Source: Gammaproteobacteria bacterium
Lineage (GTDB): Bacteria; Pseudomonadota; Gammaproteobacteria; SZUA-229
DNA length: 54,469 nucleotides
Reading direction: 5' to 3'
Assembly (NCBI GenBank): GCA_022340645.1
Contig: JAJDNP010000008.1
Span: 1 to 54,469, forward strand
Shown: positions 35,507 through 45,068 of the stretch, one piece after another
How the letters are laid out: every line of letters begins with the position of its first letter
Position numbering within the stretch: the first letter of the stretch is position 1
Position numbers and translations under genes: made by a program
The notes under the pieces: generated by a model
The model's input: only the letters and a program-made list of their open reading frames with translations
What the model was told of the DNA's origin: nothing
Databases searched by the model: none

Positions 35507-37486
35507 TTAGAATATGCCAAACATTTTGTTTTCTTCTTTGTGTTTGCGGAATACTTCAATGATGGCCTCGTTTTTAGTCAGGTCAATCGCTTTTTCACGT
35601 TTGTCGTTTCTCAAATCAACATCCGCATCTGCATCCAGTAGCAGCTTTACTACATCCGGCTTTTGCGCAAGCACCGAAAGCATCAGTGCTGTGTTACCGA
35701 CATTATTTTTGATATTGACATCAGCATCATTGGATAGCAATACCATGACAGCCTCTGTATGACCACGGCTTGCTGCCATCATTAATGGTGTATTACCATC
35801 TTCTGCAACTTCATTAATTGCGGCCCCTTTTTCAATTAGTGAGGCAATGATTTTTGCGCTGCCAGCCTCGGCAGCATGATGCAGCAGTGTCAGGCCATTG
35901 TGATCTTTCTTTTTTATAGCGGAATAATTCTTCAGCAGGTATTCAGCTGTTGTTCCTCTGCCTGAGCCAATGGCAAACCACAGGGCGTGATGGCCTGACT
36001 CATCCTGTGCCGTGACATCAGCACCAGCTGCAACCAGGCGTTTAACTGTTGCCAGAGACATAGTTGAGGCCGCCAGCATTAAATCGTTTTTGCCATTGAG
36101 CAATGTATTATTCGGTATCGCTTTCTCATCCAGAAGCCGGTTAGTAATGGCTTCATGTTTGCTCATTATGGCATATGACAATGCCTGGCGATGATCTTTA
36201 TCAATTGCCTGCACCCTGGCACCCGCTGCCAGCAGTGTTGCCACAGTTGTCTCATGTCCCTGCGCTGCAGCCCACATCAGGGGAGTCTTGCCATCGTTGC
36301 CAACCTTGTTTACTTTAGCGCCATGCTGGATAAGCAGGCTGATAATTTCGTCGTGTCCCTGCAGCGCGGCTCTTGTCAATGGCCTGTGGCCCTCGTGGTC
36401 CAGTTGATTTGCATCGGCGCCTTTTTTTAACAAAGCCTCAGTAACATCCAGTTGCCCGCGCCAGACCGCTATCATTAACGGTTTCCAGTTTTTATATATA
36501 CCATCTTCACTATCATCCAGAGCGGCCAGTTTTTGCTTCATGGTGAGATTATCTTTATTCTCCGCGGGTAATTTGGCGCCGTTTTTCTGCAATAATTTTA
36601 CGATTGACTTATGATTACCCTTGGCAGCCAGCATAATCGCGGTTTCTTTATTGCGGTTTTTTGCTTTCACTGGAGATTTTTTTGCCAGAAGCGCTTTTAC
36701 TGTTTCCAGGTGCCCCTTGGAAGCCGCCAGCATTAACGCGTTGTTGCCGTTTGCATCCTTATATCGGGTTTTTGCACCTTTTTTCAGCAGTTCGCGAACC
36801 AGCCCGGTATCTCCGGTACTTGCCGCAAGATGCAATGGACGGTCTTTATACTTGTCAGCGGTATTAACATTGGCGCCATGCCTGATTAGCAGGCGGGCAA
36901 TCTCTGTTTCTTTATTGGCAACAGCCAGCAGTAAAACACTACGCCTGTATTTGTCTTTCGTATTGACACTAACGCCTTCTTTGAGCAGTTGTTTTACAGT
37001 ATCAATATCACCTGCGTTAACCGCGAGGATAAGGGCCTCAGCCGGATCCTCGACATTTTCTACCAACGCAGATAATGGATCTTCAGAGCGGATTTTTTCC
37101 AGGCGTTTTTCCGCATTTCTATGACCCTGCTTTACCGCCTCGCTGTACCAGTAAATCGCTTTTTCCCTGTTGTCCGGCACACCCACACCATCTTCATAGT
37201 AAGTGCCCATCAGGTACTGGGCGCGATCATAACCCTGCAAGGCAGACTTATGCATCCAGTGTGCCGCCTGTTTTTTGCTTTCAGTCACCCCCTGGCCATT
37301 ACGGTATAACACAGCGAGCTGGTACTGCGCTTCCTTGTCGCCTTTTTTCGCAAGTGTCTGCAGAATACTTGCTGCTTTGGTGAAGTTCTGCGTGCGGATT
37401 GCTAATTTTGCATCGGCCAGAGTGGCTGCTTCTGCGGTAAATACCAGCAGAAAAGCAATGCAGAAAACTGTTAAAAACTGCTTCAC
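35507..37486 (-). CDS. Secreted Sel1-like plus ankyrin-repeat protein
   Basis: 659 residues from a GTG start. A signal peptide (MKQFLTVFCIAFLLVFTAEA) is followed by Sel1-type helical repeats (EAQYQLAVLYRNGQGV, RAQYLMGTYYEDGVGV; about 50-130). About fourteen ankyrin repeats follow (for example NALMLAASKGHLETVKALL, TPLMWAAAQGHETTVATLL, TPLMMAASRGHTEAVMVLL) to near the end. Such all-helical solenoids bind other proteins; this one would act in the periplasm or outside. It starts 15 bases after the oxidoreductase stop codon on the same strand, so the two are probably co-transcribed and it may be a scaffold for the neighbouring redox system (inference). Confidence 0.88.
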   Translation of the reverse strand: MKQFLTVFCIAFLLVFTAEAATLADAKLAIRTQNFTKAASILQTLAKKGDKEAQYQLAVLYRNGQGVTESKKQAAHWMHKSALQGYDRAQYLMGTYYEDGVGVPDNREKAIYWYSEAVKQGHRNAEKRLEKIRSEDPLSALVENVEDPAEALILAVNAGDIDTVKQLLKEGVSVNTKDKYRRSVLLLAVANKETEIARLLIRHGANVNTADKYKDRPLHLAASTGDTGLVRELLKKGAKTRYKDANGNNALMLAASKGHLETVKALLAKKSPVKAKNRNKETAIMLAAKGNHKSIVKLLQKNGAKLPAENKDNLTMKQKLAALDDSEDGIYKNWKPLMIAVWRGQLDVTEALLKKGADANQLDHEGHRPLTRAALQGHDEIISLLIQHGAKVNKVGNDGKTPLMWAAAQGHETTVATLLAAGARVQAIDKDHRQALSYAIMSKHEAITNRLLDEKAIPNNTLLNGKNDLMLAASTMSLATVKRLVAAGADVTAQDESGHHALWFAIGSGRGTTAEYLLKNYSAIKKKDHNGLTLLHHAAEAGSAKIIASLIEKGAAINEVAEDGNTPLMMAASRGHTEAVMVLLSNDADVNIKNNVGNTALMLSVLAQKPDVVKLLLDADADVDLRNDKREKAIDLTKNEAIIEVFRKHKEENKMFGIF

Positions 37487-37501
37487 CCGAATTACCCGTC
37501 T

Positions 37502-38818
37502 TTATGCTGTTCCATACTTGGTTTCTATAGATATACCTACGCTTTTTAAAAAGCCTGTTGGTAAAATACCTCCGGCGCATACGATAACTGCATCGTTATC
37601 AAGACATAATTCTTCATCTTCGGTTTTAATCACGACTTTATCCGAATCAATTTTTTTCACGTTTGATTTCATCAGCACCTGCAGGCGGCCTGCCTTTTCT
37701 GCGTCTGCAATCCTGGTGCGATTTTTTTCCCTGGCGCGAGAAAATGCCTCGCTTCGATAAGAAATCGATACTGTCGTCCCTTCCTCTTCAGCGATACTGA
37801 CGGCTGCCTCAAGCGCACTATCACCGCCACCAACAACCAGTACACGCTGGTTTCGGTACTGCGCTGGATCAATTAATCGATAGACAACCTTGGTATGCTC
37901 TTCGCCAGGAACGCCAAGTTTCCGCGGCGTTCCACGCCGGCCAATTGCCAGCAGTATTGCGCGGGTATGATATTCACGGCGACTGGTTTTTACATGAAAC
38001 CCGCTGTTTTCCGCTTCAATAGTTTCAACCTGCTCCTGAAAATTTATCTTCAGATTCACCCTGGCAACTACCTGTTCCCAGTAATCCAGGAGGACTTCCT
38101 TGGTTGTTTCCCTGAATTTCATTTTACCGATGATAGGCAACTGGGCCGGCTCCGTCATAACAATTTTTCCCCTTGGATAATGCGCCACCGTACCGCCAAG
38201 CGAATCCTGCTCCAGGGTGACGAAATTTAGCTTTCTTTCCATGGCTGCCAGTGAGGCGCCGATGCCGGCCGGACCAGCACCGACAATGACAAGGTCAATC
38301 ACCTTGCCGCCGCCCTTCGCGTTTTTAACACTATCGAGGTTGCAAATAGAATCGACAGCCTGCACGCCCTGGGTGATGGCATTTCGAATTAAACCCATGC
38401 CACCCAGTTCACCCGCGATATAGATACCCGGTACATTTGTCTGGAAATCGGGGTCAACCTGCGGAATATCCACACCGCGTTTCTCGGTACCAAATACCAG
38501 TTCGATAGCATTATGCGGGCAGGCCGTCTTGCAGGCGCCATGACCAATACAGTGGGTTGGATTAATCAGGTGGGCCTTGCCATGGATAATACCCATGACA
38601 TTTTTCGACCGTTCCGGGCAGGCGGTAACACAGCTGGCGCAGGCAAGACAAAGTGCATGATTGACCACAGGATGAATTGATGCCGGCTCAGTCATGCCTG
38701 TAGCTACCGCCTCTTCAAATACCTGCTTGCTCAGCTGTGTCTTTTTTGACTGTTTTTTCAAATAGATAAACAGAATAATTACAAGTGGCAAACCGTACAG
38801 GTACATTACCGGTGACAT
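37502..38818 (-). CDS. Membrane-anchored Fe-S/FAD NAD(P)-dependent oxidoreductase
   Basis: 438 residues. One N-terminal helix (YLYGLPLVIILFIYL) anchors a soluble part. A ferredoxin domain has CLACASCVTACP (complete CxxCxxCxxxCP) and CIGHGACKTACP, where the second cysteine is replaced by His. A thioredoxin-reductase-like flavoprotein then carries the FAD site VIVGAGPAGIGAS (about residue 175), the NAD(P) site VLVVGGGDSALEAA (about 315) and a final CAGGILPTGFL. It should shuttle electrons between NAD(P)H and the Fe-S clusters at the cytoplasmic membrane face. It is divergent from the multiheme cytochrome operon, suggesting it couples that conduit to the pyridine nucleotide pool (inference). Confidence 0.88.
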   Translation of the reverse strand: MSPVMYLYGLPLVIILFIYLKKQSKKTQLSKQVFEEAVATGMTEPASIHPVVNHALCLACASCVTACPERSKNVMGIIHGKAHLINPTHCIGHGACKTACPHNAIELVFGTEKRGVDIPQVDPDFQTNVPGIYIAGELGGMGLIRNAITQGVQAVDSICNLDSVKNAKGGGKVIDLVIVGAGPAGIGASLAAMERKLNFVTLEQDSLGGTVAHYPRGKIVMTEPAQLPIIGKMKFRETTKEVLLDYWEQVVARVNLKINFQEQVETIEAENSGFHVKTSRREYHTRAILLAIGRRGTPRKLGVPGEEHTKVVYRLIDPAQYRNQRVLVVGGGDSALEAAVSIAEEEGTTVSISYRSEAFSRAREKNRTRIADAEKAGRLQVLMKSNVKKIDSDKVVIKTEDEELCLDNDAVIVCAGGILPTGFLKSVGISIETKYGTA

Positions 38819-39018
38819 TGCTATATAACCTCAACAGTGAATTTTAGTAGTGAACGAATAACGAACGGGTCAACATCTTGCAGAAGACAGTACAAACAAA
38901 CCTTACGCATGAGTATAGGTAACGATCGGAAATATAGGTGTCAAAAAATAAACAAAATTCGTCATTTTTTCAGCCATCGCTCAAAATCAGACTATAATTC
39001 GTCCTAAAGAGATTGGGG

Positions 39019-39069
39019 TTGAGGACAAATCTGCTTAATTATAATTCCAGGGATCGAATCGATCCTCAA
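39019..39069. promoter_or_regulatory. Nested dyads in the divergent control region
   Basis: TTGAGGA (39019-39025) is mirrored by TCCTCAA (39063-39069), and inside is the palindrome GGATCG-AAT-CGATCC (39051-39065). They lie in the 370-bp gap between the oxidoreductase and the cytochrome operon, suited to a shared regulator. No ORF is seen in this gap. Confidence 0.4.
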
Positions 39070-39188
39070 GGAAGTCGACTGCTTCACATTATCGTGATAA
39101 CAATCCGTACACTTGAAATGATACAAAAAAAACAGTTACTTACCTGATACCAGGGTATTTTTGTACATTTTAATTTGTTGGATGCGTT

Positions 39189-40022
39189 ATGTTACTCAAA
39201 CAGCTTAATTCCCTGCGTACGCATTTGTTTACGTTGGGTGTTACGATTGTGCTGCTGATTGGTTGGTCAAACCGAGACAGTAATTACCTGAGCGCTGAAA
39301 CCGGCGCTGGTTACGTCCTTGGCATCGTTGGCGGCAGCCTGATGCTGATATTGCTGCTGTATCCAGTAAGTAAACACGTGAAATTACTAAGCCGTATCAT
39401 GTCTATAAGAACGTGGTTCGTCATTCATATGCTTTTCGGTATTATCGGCCCGGTACTTATTCTGTTTCATTCCAACTTTCAGCTGGGTTCTGCCAACAGT
39501 AGCATTGCACTAATCTGTATGTTGCTGGTTGCATTTAGCGGTCTGATTGGACGCTACATTTATACCCGCATACATCATGGCCTTTACGGCTCACGAAAAA
39601 CACTCACGGAATTTAAACAGAAAACTGAAAACGAGCACTCGGAGCTCCTCAGCCTTTATGCACAGGACGAGGAACTGACCGGTCACCTGAAAAAACTGGA
39701 GGAAAAAGCTCTACAGTCATACAGCAGCCTGACTATGAGCCTGTGGCATGCAATATACCTGGCATTCAGCGCGCCTATATTGAGAAGAAGAGTACTGCGT
39801 CTGCTGAAAAAAACGCATACAGAAAACGGTGAAAGTAAATCGCTGCCTGACAGAGAGGTTGTGGCTCGCTGCGTCAAACGCTACACCCTGGCACATCGTC
39901 AAATAGCGGCATTCAGCGTATACGAACGTCTTTTCTCACTGTGGCATATATTGCACTTTCCCCTGTTCATTATGATGATTATTACAGCTGTAATACACAT
40001 ATTCGCAGTCCATCTTTACTAA
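39189..40022 (+). CDS. His-rich inner-membrane protein of the cytochrome cluster
   Basis: 277 residues with helices at about 12-26, 42-60, 78-93, 106-124, 183-198 and 250-275. Histidines occur in paired positions: VIHMLFGIIGPVLILFHSNF in one helix and WHILHFPLFIMMIITAVIHIFAVHLY at the C-terminus. This arrangement could ligate b-type haems. A cytoplasmic coiled stretch (EFKQKTENEHSELL...LEEKALQS) lies between. It probably links the quinone pool or the divergent oxidoreductase to the periplasmic cytochrome encoded 24 bp downstream. No family named with certainty. Confidence 0.75.
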   Translation: MLLKQLNSLRTHLFTLGVTIVLLIGWSNRDSNYLSAETGAGYVLGIVGGSLMLILLLYPVSKHVKLLSRIMSIRTWFVIHMLFGIIGPVLILFHSNFQLGSANSSIALICMLLVAFSGLIGRYIYTRIHHGLYGSRKTLTEFKQKTENEHSELLSLYAQDEELTGHLKKLEEKALQSYSSLTMSLWHAIYLAFSAPILRRRVLRLLKKTHTENGESKSLPDREVVARCVKRYTLAHRQIAAFSVYERLFSLWHILHFPLFIMMIITAVIHIFAVHLY

Positions 40023-40046
40023 CTGGTAAGGGATTACTTTTTCAAA

Positions 40047-41633
40047 ATGCATCAACTATTTCAGCTCATTATTCGGTTTGTTCTGTTTTCAGCACTCATG
40101 TTTGCTGCAACCGGAAGCTATGCTGATACCTTAGAATCACTGCTTATGCCCGGCCCCGTGACGAAAGCTCATGAAAAATTTGAGCATGACTGCGATCAGT
40201 GCCATGACAGGCTGCGCAAGGAAAAACAGGGACATCTTTGTCTCAAGTGTCATGACCATGAGAATATTCTTGACGACTTCAACAATAAAGCAGGCTTTCA
40301 TGGACGCCTGCCTAAAGATACAAAATATGACTGCAAGCATTGCCACACTGAGCATGAAGGGAGAAACGCAAAAATCGTGTTGCTCAACCCTTCAACTTTC
40401 AATCATCAGAATACCGACTTCCATTTAACGGGCGCGCATAAAGAAGTAGCGTGTAACGCGTGTCATAAAGATAATAAAAAATACTCGGAAGCCCCTCGAG
40501 ATTGTTACAGTTGCCACAAAAAGTCCGATGTACATAAAGGCAAACAGGGTAAAAAATGCGGCAGTTGCCATAAAACCACAAACTGGAAACAAACAAAGTT
40601 TGACCACGATAAAACCGATTTTCCGTTAAAGGGCGCACACAAGGAAGCACGCTGTGATGCCTGTCACATAAACAAGAATTACAAAGACACGCCAAAAAAA
40701 TGTATTAGCTGCCACCAGATAAACGATGTCCATCGCGGCAATTATGGCAAGGAGTGCGGGGACTGCCACAGCTCGGAAAAATGGCAAAAGATTCATTTTG
40801 ACCATAACAAAAAAACAGACTTTCCTTTATATGGAAAACATAAAAAAGCGTCCTGCAACAGCTGTCACCGCCCGAGCGATGTAAAATCCAAACAGGCGAA
40901 GAAAAAATTACCTAAAACATGTCACGGCTGCCACAAAAATGATGACAGTCATAAAGGGCGATATGGTGATAAATGCGAAACCTGCCACACGTCATCCTCA
41001 TGGCAGAAACAGAAATTTAATCATGATAAAACAGATTTTCCATTACGTGGCAAACACCAGAAGCTTAGCTGCATACAATGCCACAAAGGTAATCTATACA
41101 AGGATAAAACAGACGCTAAATGCATAAGCTGCCACAAGGCAGATGATGTCCATAAAGGCAAACAGGGAGACAAGTGTAACAGCTGTCATAACGAAAAGGG
41201 CTGGCATGTCAACGTATTCTTTGATCACGACCTGACCCGCTTTCCTCTCATAGGTATGCATGCTGCGACCCAGTGTGAAGAATGCCACATTACAGCCGAA
41301 TACGGCAAAACCCCGCTGGAATGTAACGCCTGCCATGCAGACGACGATGTGCATAAGACAAGGCTGGGTATGGACTGCGAAAGATGCCACAACCCCAATT
41401 CATGGATGACATGGCTTTTCAATCATAACAGAGACACAGATTTCAAACTCGATGGCGCGCACAAAAAACTCGGTTGTTACGACTGCCATCAGACAAAAAC
41501 CGGAGGAAAGGTGAAAGCATCTACGGACTGCATTTCCTGCCACCGCTCTCAGGATATTCACAACCGTCAGTTTGGACCACAGTGCGGTAACTGCCACAGT
41601 ACAAAAAGTTTTAAAGATATCAATATCAGATAA
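40047..41633 (+). CDS. 21-haem periplasmic cytochrome c
   Basis: 528 residues: a signal peptide (ALMFAATGSYA, cleavage about residue 26) and 21 CxxCH motifs. From about residue 115 a unit of roughly 67 residues repeats, each with three haems and the recurring text FDHDKTDFPLKGAHK.xxCxxCH ... CxSCHxxDDVHKG..G.xCxxCH; seven groups of three fit the count. The chain is very Lys-rich and therefore strongly basic. It should form a long haem wire in the periplasm or through the porin. Second gene of the cluster; its stop overlaps the next start (TAATG). Confidence 0.94.
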   Translation: MHQLFQLIIRFVLFSALMFAATGSYADTLESLLMPGPVTKAHEKFEHDCDQCHDRLRKEKQGHLCLKCHDHENILDDFNNKAGFHGRLPKDTKYDCKHCHTEHEGRNAKIVLLNPSTFNHQNTDFHLTGAHKEVACNACHKDNKKYSEAPRDCYSCHKKSDVHKGKQGKKCGSCHKTTNWKQTKFDHDKTDFPLKGAHKEARCDACHINKNYKDTPKKCISCHQINDVHRGNYGKECGDCHSSEKWQKIHFDHNKKTDFPLYGKHKKASCNSCHRPSDVKSKQAKKKLPKTCHGCHKNDDSHKGRYGDKCETCHTSSSWQKQKFNHDKTDFPLRGKHQKLSCIQCHKGNLYKDKTDAKCISCHKADDVHKGKQGDKCNSCHNEKGWHVNVFFDHDLTRFPLIGMHAATQCEECHITAEYGKTPLECNACHADDDVHKTRLGMDCERCHNPNSWMTWLFNHNRDTDFKLDGAHKKLGCYDCHQTKTGGKVKASTDCISCHRSQDIHNRQFGPQCGNCHSTKSFKDINIR

Positions 41634-42553
41634 TGGCAAACACTATGCAGCAGACAACCTATTTCAAAATTACACAGTTAAACAGACTATTTCGTCTTGC
41701 CCTGATATTGCTGATGTGGGCTCTATGCAGTGCTATTGAGGCAGCAGAACAGAAATCGGAGTTCGATCACTTTGCAACAGGTTTTCCGTTAATAGGAAGA
41801 CACACGATCATCGACTGTTCCAGCTGCCACATCGCCGGGCAGTTCAAGGGCACACCAATGGAATGTGGCTTATGTCATAACAACGTCCGTGCACCCGGCA
41901 AACACCCACAACATTTTCCCACCAGTAATTTCTGCGATAACTGTCATACTGAATTTTCCTGGACAGGCGCCAGATTCGATCATACAGACTTAGATGACCC
42001 AGGTGCATGCCAGAACTGTCATAACAATGTTGTTGCAGTCGGCAAACCGGCTTCACATATCCCGTCATCGGACCTGTGTGAAGACTGCCATAACACCATT
42101 AAGTTCAACCATGTTACACGGGTTGATCACGCTTCGGTAATGGGCACCTGCAGCAACTGCCATAACGGGACCATTGCAACGGGGAAGCACCCGCAACATA
42201 TACCAACTACCGCGGAATGTGACACCTGCCATCTCAGCACAAACGCATGGTTGCCTGTTGTATTTGATCACAATAATTTAACTCAGCCATGCAGTAGTTG
42301 CCACAATGGTGTCACTGCAACCGGCAAAGACCCGGGTCATATACCAACAATCGATGAATGTAACAACTGCCACCAGTCAACAACGACTTGGCTCGATGTA
42401 ATCTTCGATCACAGCAATATAACGCAGCCGTGCAGCAGCTGCCACGATGGTGTTATCGCTACCGGAAAAAATGCTACACACATTGACACCATCGAGGATT
42501 GCAGTGTTTGCCATACAACAACAAGCTGGTTACCCGCTATCGTAACACCATGA
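41633..42553 (+). CDS. 11-haem cytochrome c
   Basis: 306 residues with a signal peptide (LFRLALILLMWALCSAIEA) and 11 CxxCH motifs. The C-terminal two-thirds repeats a two-haem unit of about 45 residues (TQPCSSCHNGVTATGK..xHIPT...CNNCHQSTTTWL). It is less basic than the 21-haem protein. Likely the second electron carrier of the porin-cytochrome conduit. Translationally coupled to the 21-haem gene; an ATG at codon 5 is an alternative start. Confidence 0.93.
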   Translation: MANTMQQTTYFKITQLNRLFRLALILLMWALCSAIEAAEQKSEFDHFATGFPLIGRHTIIDCSSCHIAGQFKGTPMECGLCHNNVRAPGKHPQHFPTSNFCDNCHTEFSWTGARFDHTDLDDPGACQNCHNNVVAVGKPASHIPSSDLCEDCHNTIKFNHVTRVDHASVMGTCSNCHNGTIATGKHPQHIPTTAECDTCHLSTNAWLPVVFDHNNLTQPCSSCHNGVTATGKDPGHIPTIDECNNCHQSTTTWLDVIFDHSNITQPCSSCHDGVIATGKNATHIDTIEDCSVCHTTTSWLPAIVTP

Positions 42554-42635
42554 CGAATCATTCTATCCCGGAGAACAGACGTCAGTGCTGCGCTGAGTGG
42601 CCCGACATACAACTAATAACCAAAGACGCTTAATT

Positions 42636-44690
42636 ATGTTGCGCCAGAACTATTTAATATCAATCTTCTACCTGCTGGTTATTTTCCAGCTGTTAATACC
42701 TGCTTATGCAACAGCAGCAACACTAGCAAACAGTTATTCTATTGTACTGGCCTCAGCACCGGGTAAAAATCTGAACTGGAGTCCGAAACAAAGCTCCCTT
42801 TTAAAAAATTATACCATTTACGTTGAAAAGACTTCAGTCGATGGCGCACCATGGGAAAGGTTATGTGTGGGATATTTTGACAGTCGGAAAGACACATTTA
42901 CGCTGATAAACAAAATAAAGAAAACCTACCCTGGCGCCTGGGTACAAAAAACACCGACAAAAAATATAGTTAGAACCCTTAGCCAGGGATCGACTAAAGC
43001 GGCATCCAGACCGGCACCTAAACCAGCAGTCAGGCCGAAGCCAGCTGCAAAGGTAAATCAATCTTCACTCTCGGATGAGAAGTTGAAAAGCCTGATGGTT
43101 AGAGCCAATACGGAGTTTAAAAATGAAGATTATTCGGCTGCAGTCCGCTATCTGACAGCAGTTATTGCCTCCGGGCAAAACCAGTATAGTCGTGAAGCAC
43201 TTGAGCTTCTGGGTCTGGCAAGGCAGCGCAAGGGACAGAATTCACACGCCGTTGCTATTTACGAACAATATCTCGCTGCTTACCCGGAAGGTGAAGGTGC
43301 CGACAGAGTCAGGCAACGTCTTGCCGGGCTGCTGACCGCTACCAGGGCAGGCAAAGAGAAGATAGACATGAAAACGGTTGAAACCAGGAATGAGATCGAC
43401 ACCTATGGCAGCATATCACAGTACTACTGGCACAACATAACTTCAACTGACGATATTGGCTCTATAACCACACAGTCACAACTCATCAGTTATCTCGATG
43501 TGACAACGCTACAAAAAACATCAAGATTTGATCACAGGTACCAGTTCACTGCTGATCATAGCTATGATTTTGAAACAGATCGTGACAGCAGTGAATTGCG
43601 TTTTATCGATACCTATTATGAAGTGGCGCACAGGAAAACCGGCAATTCGGGAAAAATAGGTCGGCAGTCGCTTCGCATCGGCGGCATCCTGAAAAGGTTT
43701 GACGGCCTGTCAGGCGGTTACCAGATTACACCGGATATGCGGATCAACGCGCTTGCCGGTTACTCGGTTGACGTTAACAATAAAGACTCGATCAACACAG
43801 ATAAAGGTTTTTATGGTTTTATCTTTGAAACCGGAACCTTCCTCGATCACTGGAACATGAATGTGTTCTATATCGATCAGAGCTACAGTGGCCTACAGGA
43901 TAGCCAAGGCATCGGTAGCGAGGTGCGCTATCGTGATAGTAAAACCGCTGCTTTCGGCATGATTGACTACGACCTTTTCTACAACGAAATAAATATAATA
44001 CAGCTTAATGCCAACCTGATACTAGATCACGGACGCACTGTTTATGTAAATGCCTACATGCGCAAGGCGCCCTTGCTGGCAACCAGCAATGCCCTGATTG
44101 GACAGGCTGCCGCAAGTATCGATGAACTGAAAACCGTTTATAACATCGAACAGATACACCAGCTGGCTGAGGACAGGACGGCAGACAGCCAGTTGATAAC
44201 CGTGGGCGGCAGCCAGTCACTGAGCAAGAAATTTGATCTGACAGGTGATGTCACACTATCTCGTACTGACGGTACTGTCGCATCCGGTGGTGTCGCAGCA
44301 ACACCGGGTACTGGCACCGATCTGCTCCTTAGCGCACAACTGGTTGGTAATAACCTGCTCAGGAAAAACGATACTGGCGTACTTGGAGTCCGCTATTACG
44401 ATATGGATTCATCAAATACAATTTCATTGATTGCAAACACAAGATTTCCCATTAACCGGGAATGGCGAATAAACCCGCGCCTGCAATACGACATCCGTAA
44501 TTTCAGCGCCGATGATCGTTCGCAGAAAAAAATACGCTTGCTGCTGCGTTCGGATTATCGTTATTTAAAACAGGCACGCTTTGATTTTGAGCTTGGCTAT
44601 GACACCATCAGTGATGATTTCAACGTCAACGGTCAATCACTGAGTAATGACAATCTGCACTTCATGATGGGCTACCGCTACGATTTTTAG
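42636..44690 (+). CDS. SPOR-TPR outer-membrane beta-barrel protein (porin of the cytochrome conduit)
   Basis: 684 residues from the ATG at 42636, which begins the signal peptide (NYLISIFYLLVIFQLLIPAYATA). Next come a SPOR-like domain (about 30-110: YSIVLASAPGKNLNW...VGYFDSRKDTFTLINKIKK), an Ala/Pro/Lys linker, and TPR-type helices (about 150-245: AALxxLxxxI...ALELLGLARQRKGQ). A region of about 400 residues with alternating aromatic strands ends in Phe (GYRYDF), the outer-membrane barrel signature. It would form the sleeve through which the cytochromes pass electrons across the outer membrane. The SPOR domain could tie it to peptidoglycan. Last gene of the cluster. Confidence 0.82.
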   Translation: MLRQNYLISIFYLLVIFQLLIPAYATAATLANSYSIVLASAPGKNLNWSPKQSSLLKNYTIYVEKTSVDGAPWERLCVGYFDSRKDTFTLINKIKKTYPGAWVQKTPTKNIVRTLSQGSTKAASRPAPKPAVRPKPAAKVNQSSLSDEKLKSLMVRANTEFKNEDYSAAVRYLTAVIASGQNQYSREALELLGLARQRKGQNSHAVAIYEQYLAAYPEGEGADRVRQRLAGLLTATRAGKEKIDMKTVETRNEIDTYGSISQYYWHNITSTDDIGSITTQSQLISYLDVTTLQKTSRFDHRYQFTADHSYDFETDRDSSELRFIDTYYEVAHRKTGNSGKIGRQSLRIGGILKRFDGLSGGYQITPDMRINALAGYSVDVNNKDSINTDKGFYGFIFETGTFLDHWNMNVFYIDQSYSGLQDSQGIGSEVRYRDSKTAAFGMIDYDLFYNEINIIQLNANLILDHGRTVYVNAYMRKAPLLATSNALIGQAAASIDELKTVYNIEQIHQLAEDRTADSQLITVGGSQSLSKKFDLTGDVTLSRTDGTVASGGVAATPGTGTDLLLSAQLVGNNLLRKNDTGVLGVRYYDMDSSNTISLIANTRFPINREWRINPRLQYDIRNFSADDRSQKKIRLLLRSDYRYLKQARFDFELGYDTISDDFNVNGQSLSNDNLHFMMGYRYDF

Positions 44691-45030
44691 GCGGTTTATA
44701 CCGGCCTATCCGGCAAATCCAGGTCAGTCGAAATTTCAGATATACCAGGATAATATTGTGCAATTGAGATCGCGCCAGAAAACGAGACACTCATTAGCGG
44801 ACTTAATCGCAGGTCCACATAGTTTCAGGCCTGTTAATCATTATTGTTGTGCATGCCTGTGACGCAACATTACTTCGCCATCATCCAGATTCAAAATCAC
44901 GATTGCCATGATTTAAATAGCAAGCTGGTAAAGATTCCCAAAAAAAGTTTTTATTTCGTTAACTCCTTATATTCTAAAAGTCTGTTTTACTGAAATTATT
45001 AAGTCTCGGAATTAGTTAAAAAAACCCGGC

Positions 45031-45039
45031 TTATCCACA
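45031..45039 (+). promoter_or_regulatory. DnaA box upstream of nrdA
   Basis: TTATCCACA is the perfect DnaA-binding nonamer, 132 bases before the nrdA start. DnaA boxes control nrdAB in E. coli. The 480-bp gap 44691-45170 has no other gene. Confidence 0.55.
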
Positions 45040-45068
45040 GCTTTTCCAATAAGCCTGCACCAATATAT

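Noticed and set aside
44820-44960. Third copy of the sigma-54 control region upstream of nrdA (TGGTAAAGATTCCC)
   Set aside because: Only a short similarity to the 20-base block; the GG-N10-GC promoter spacing is absent.
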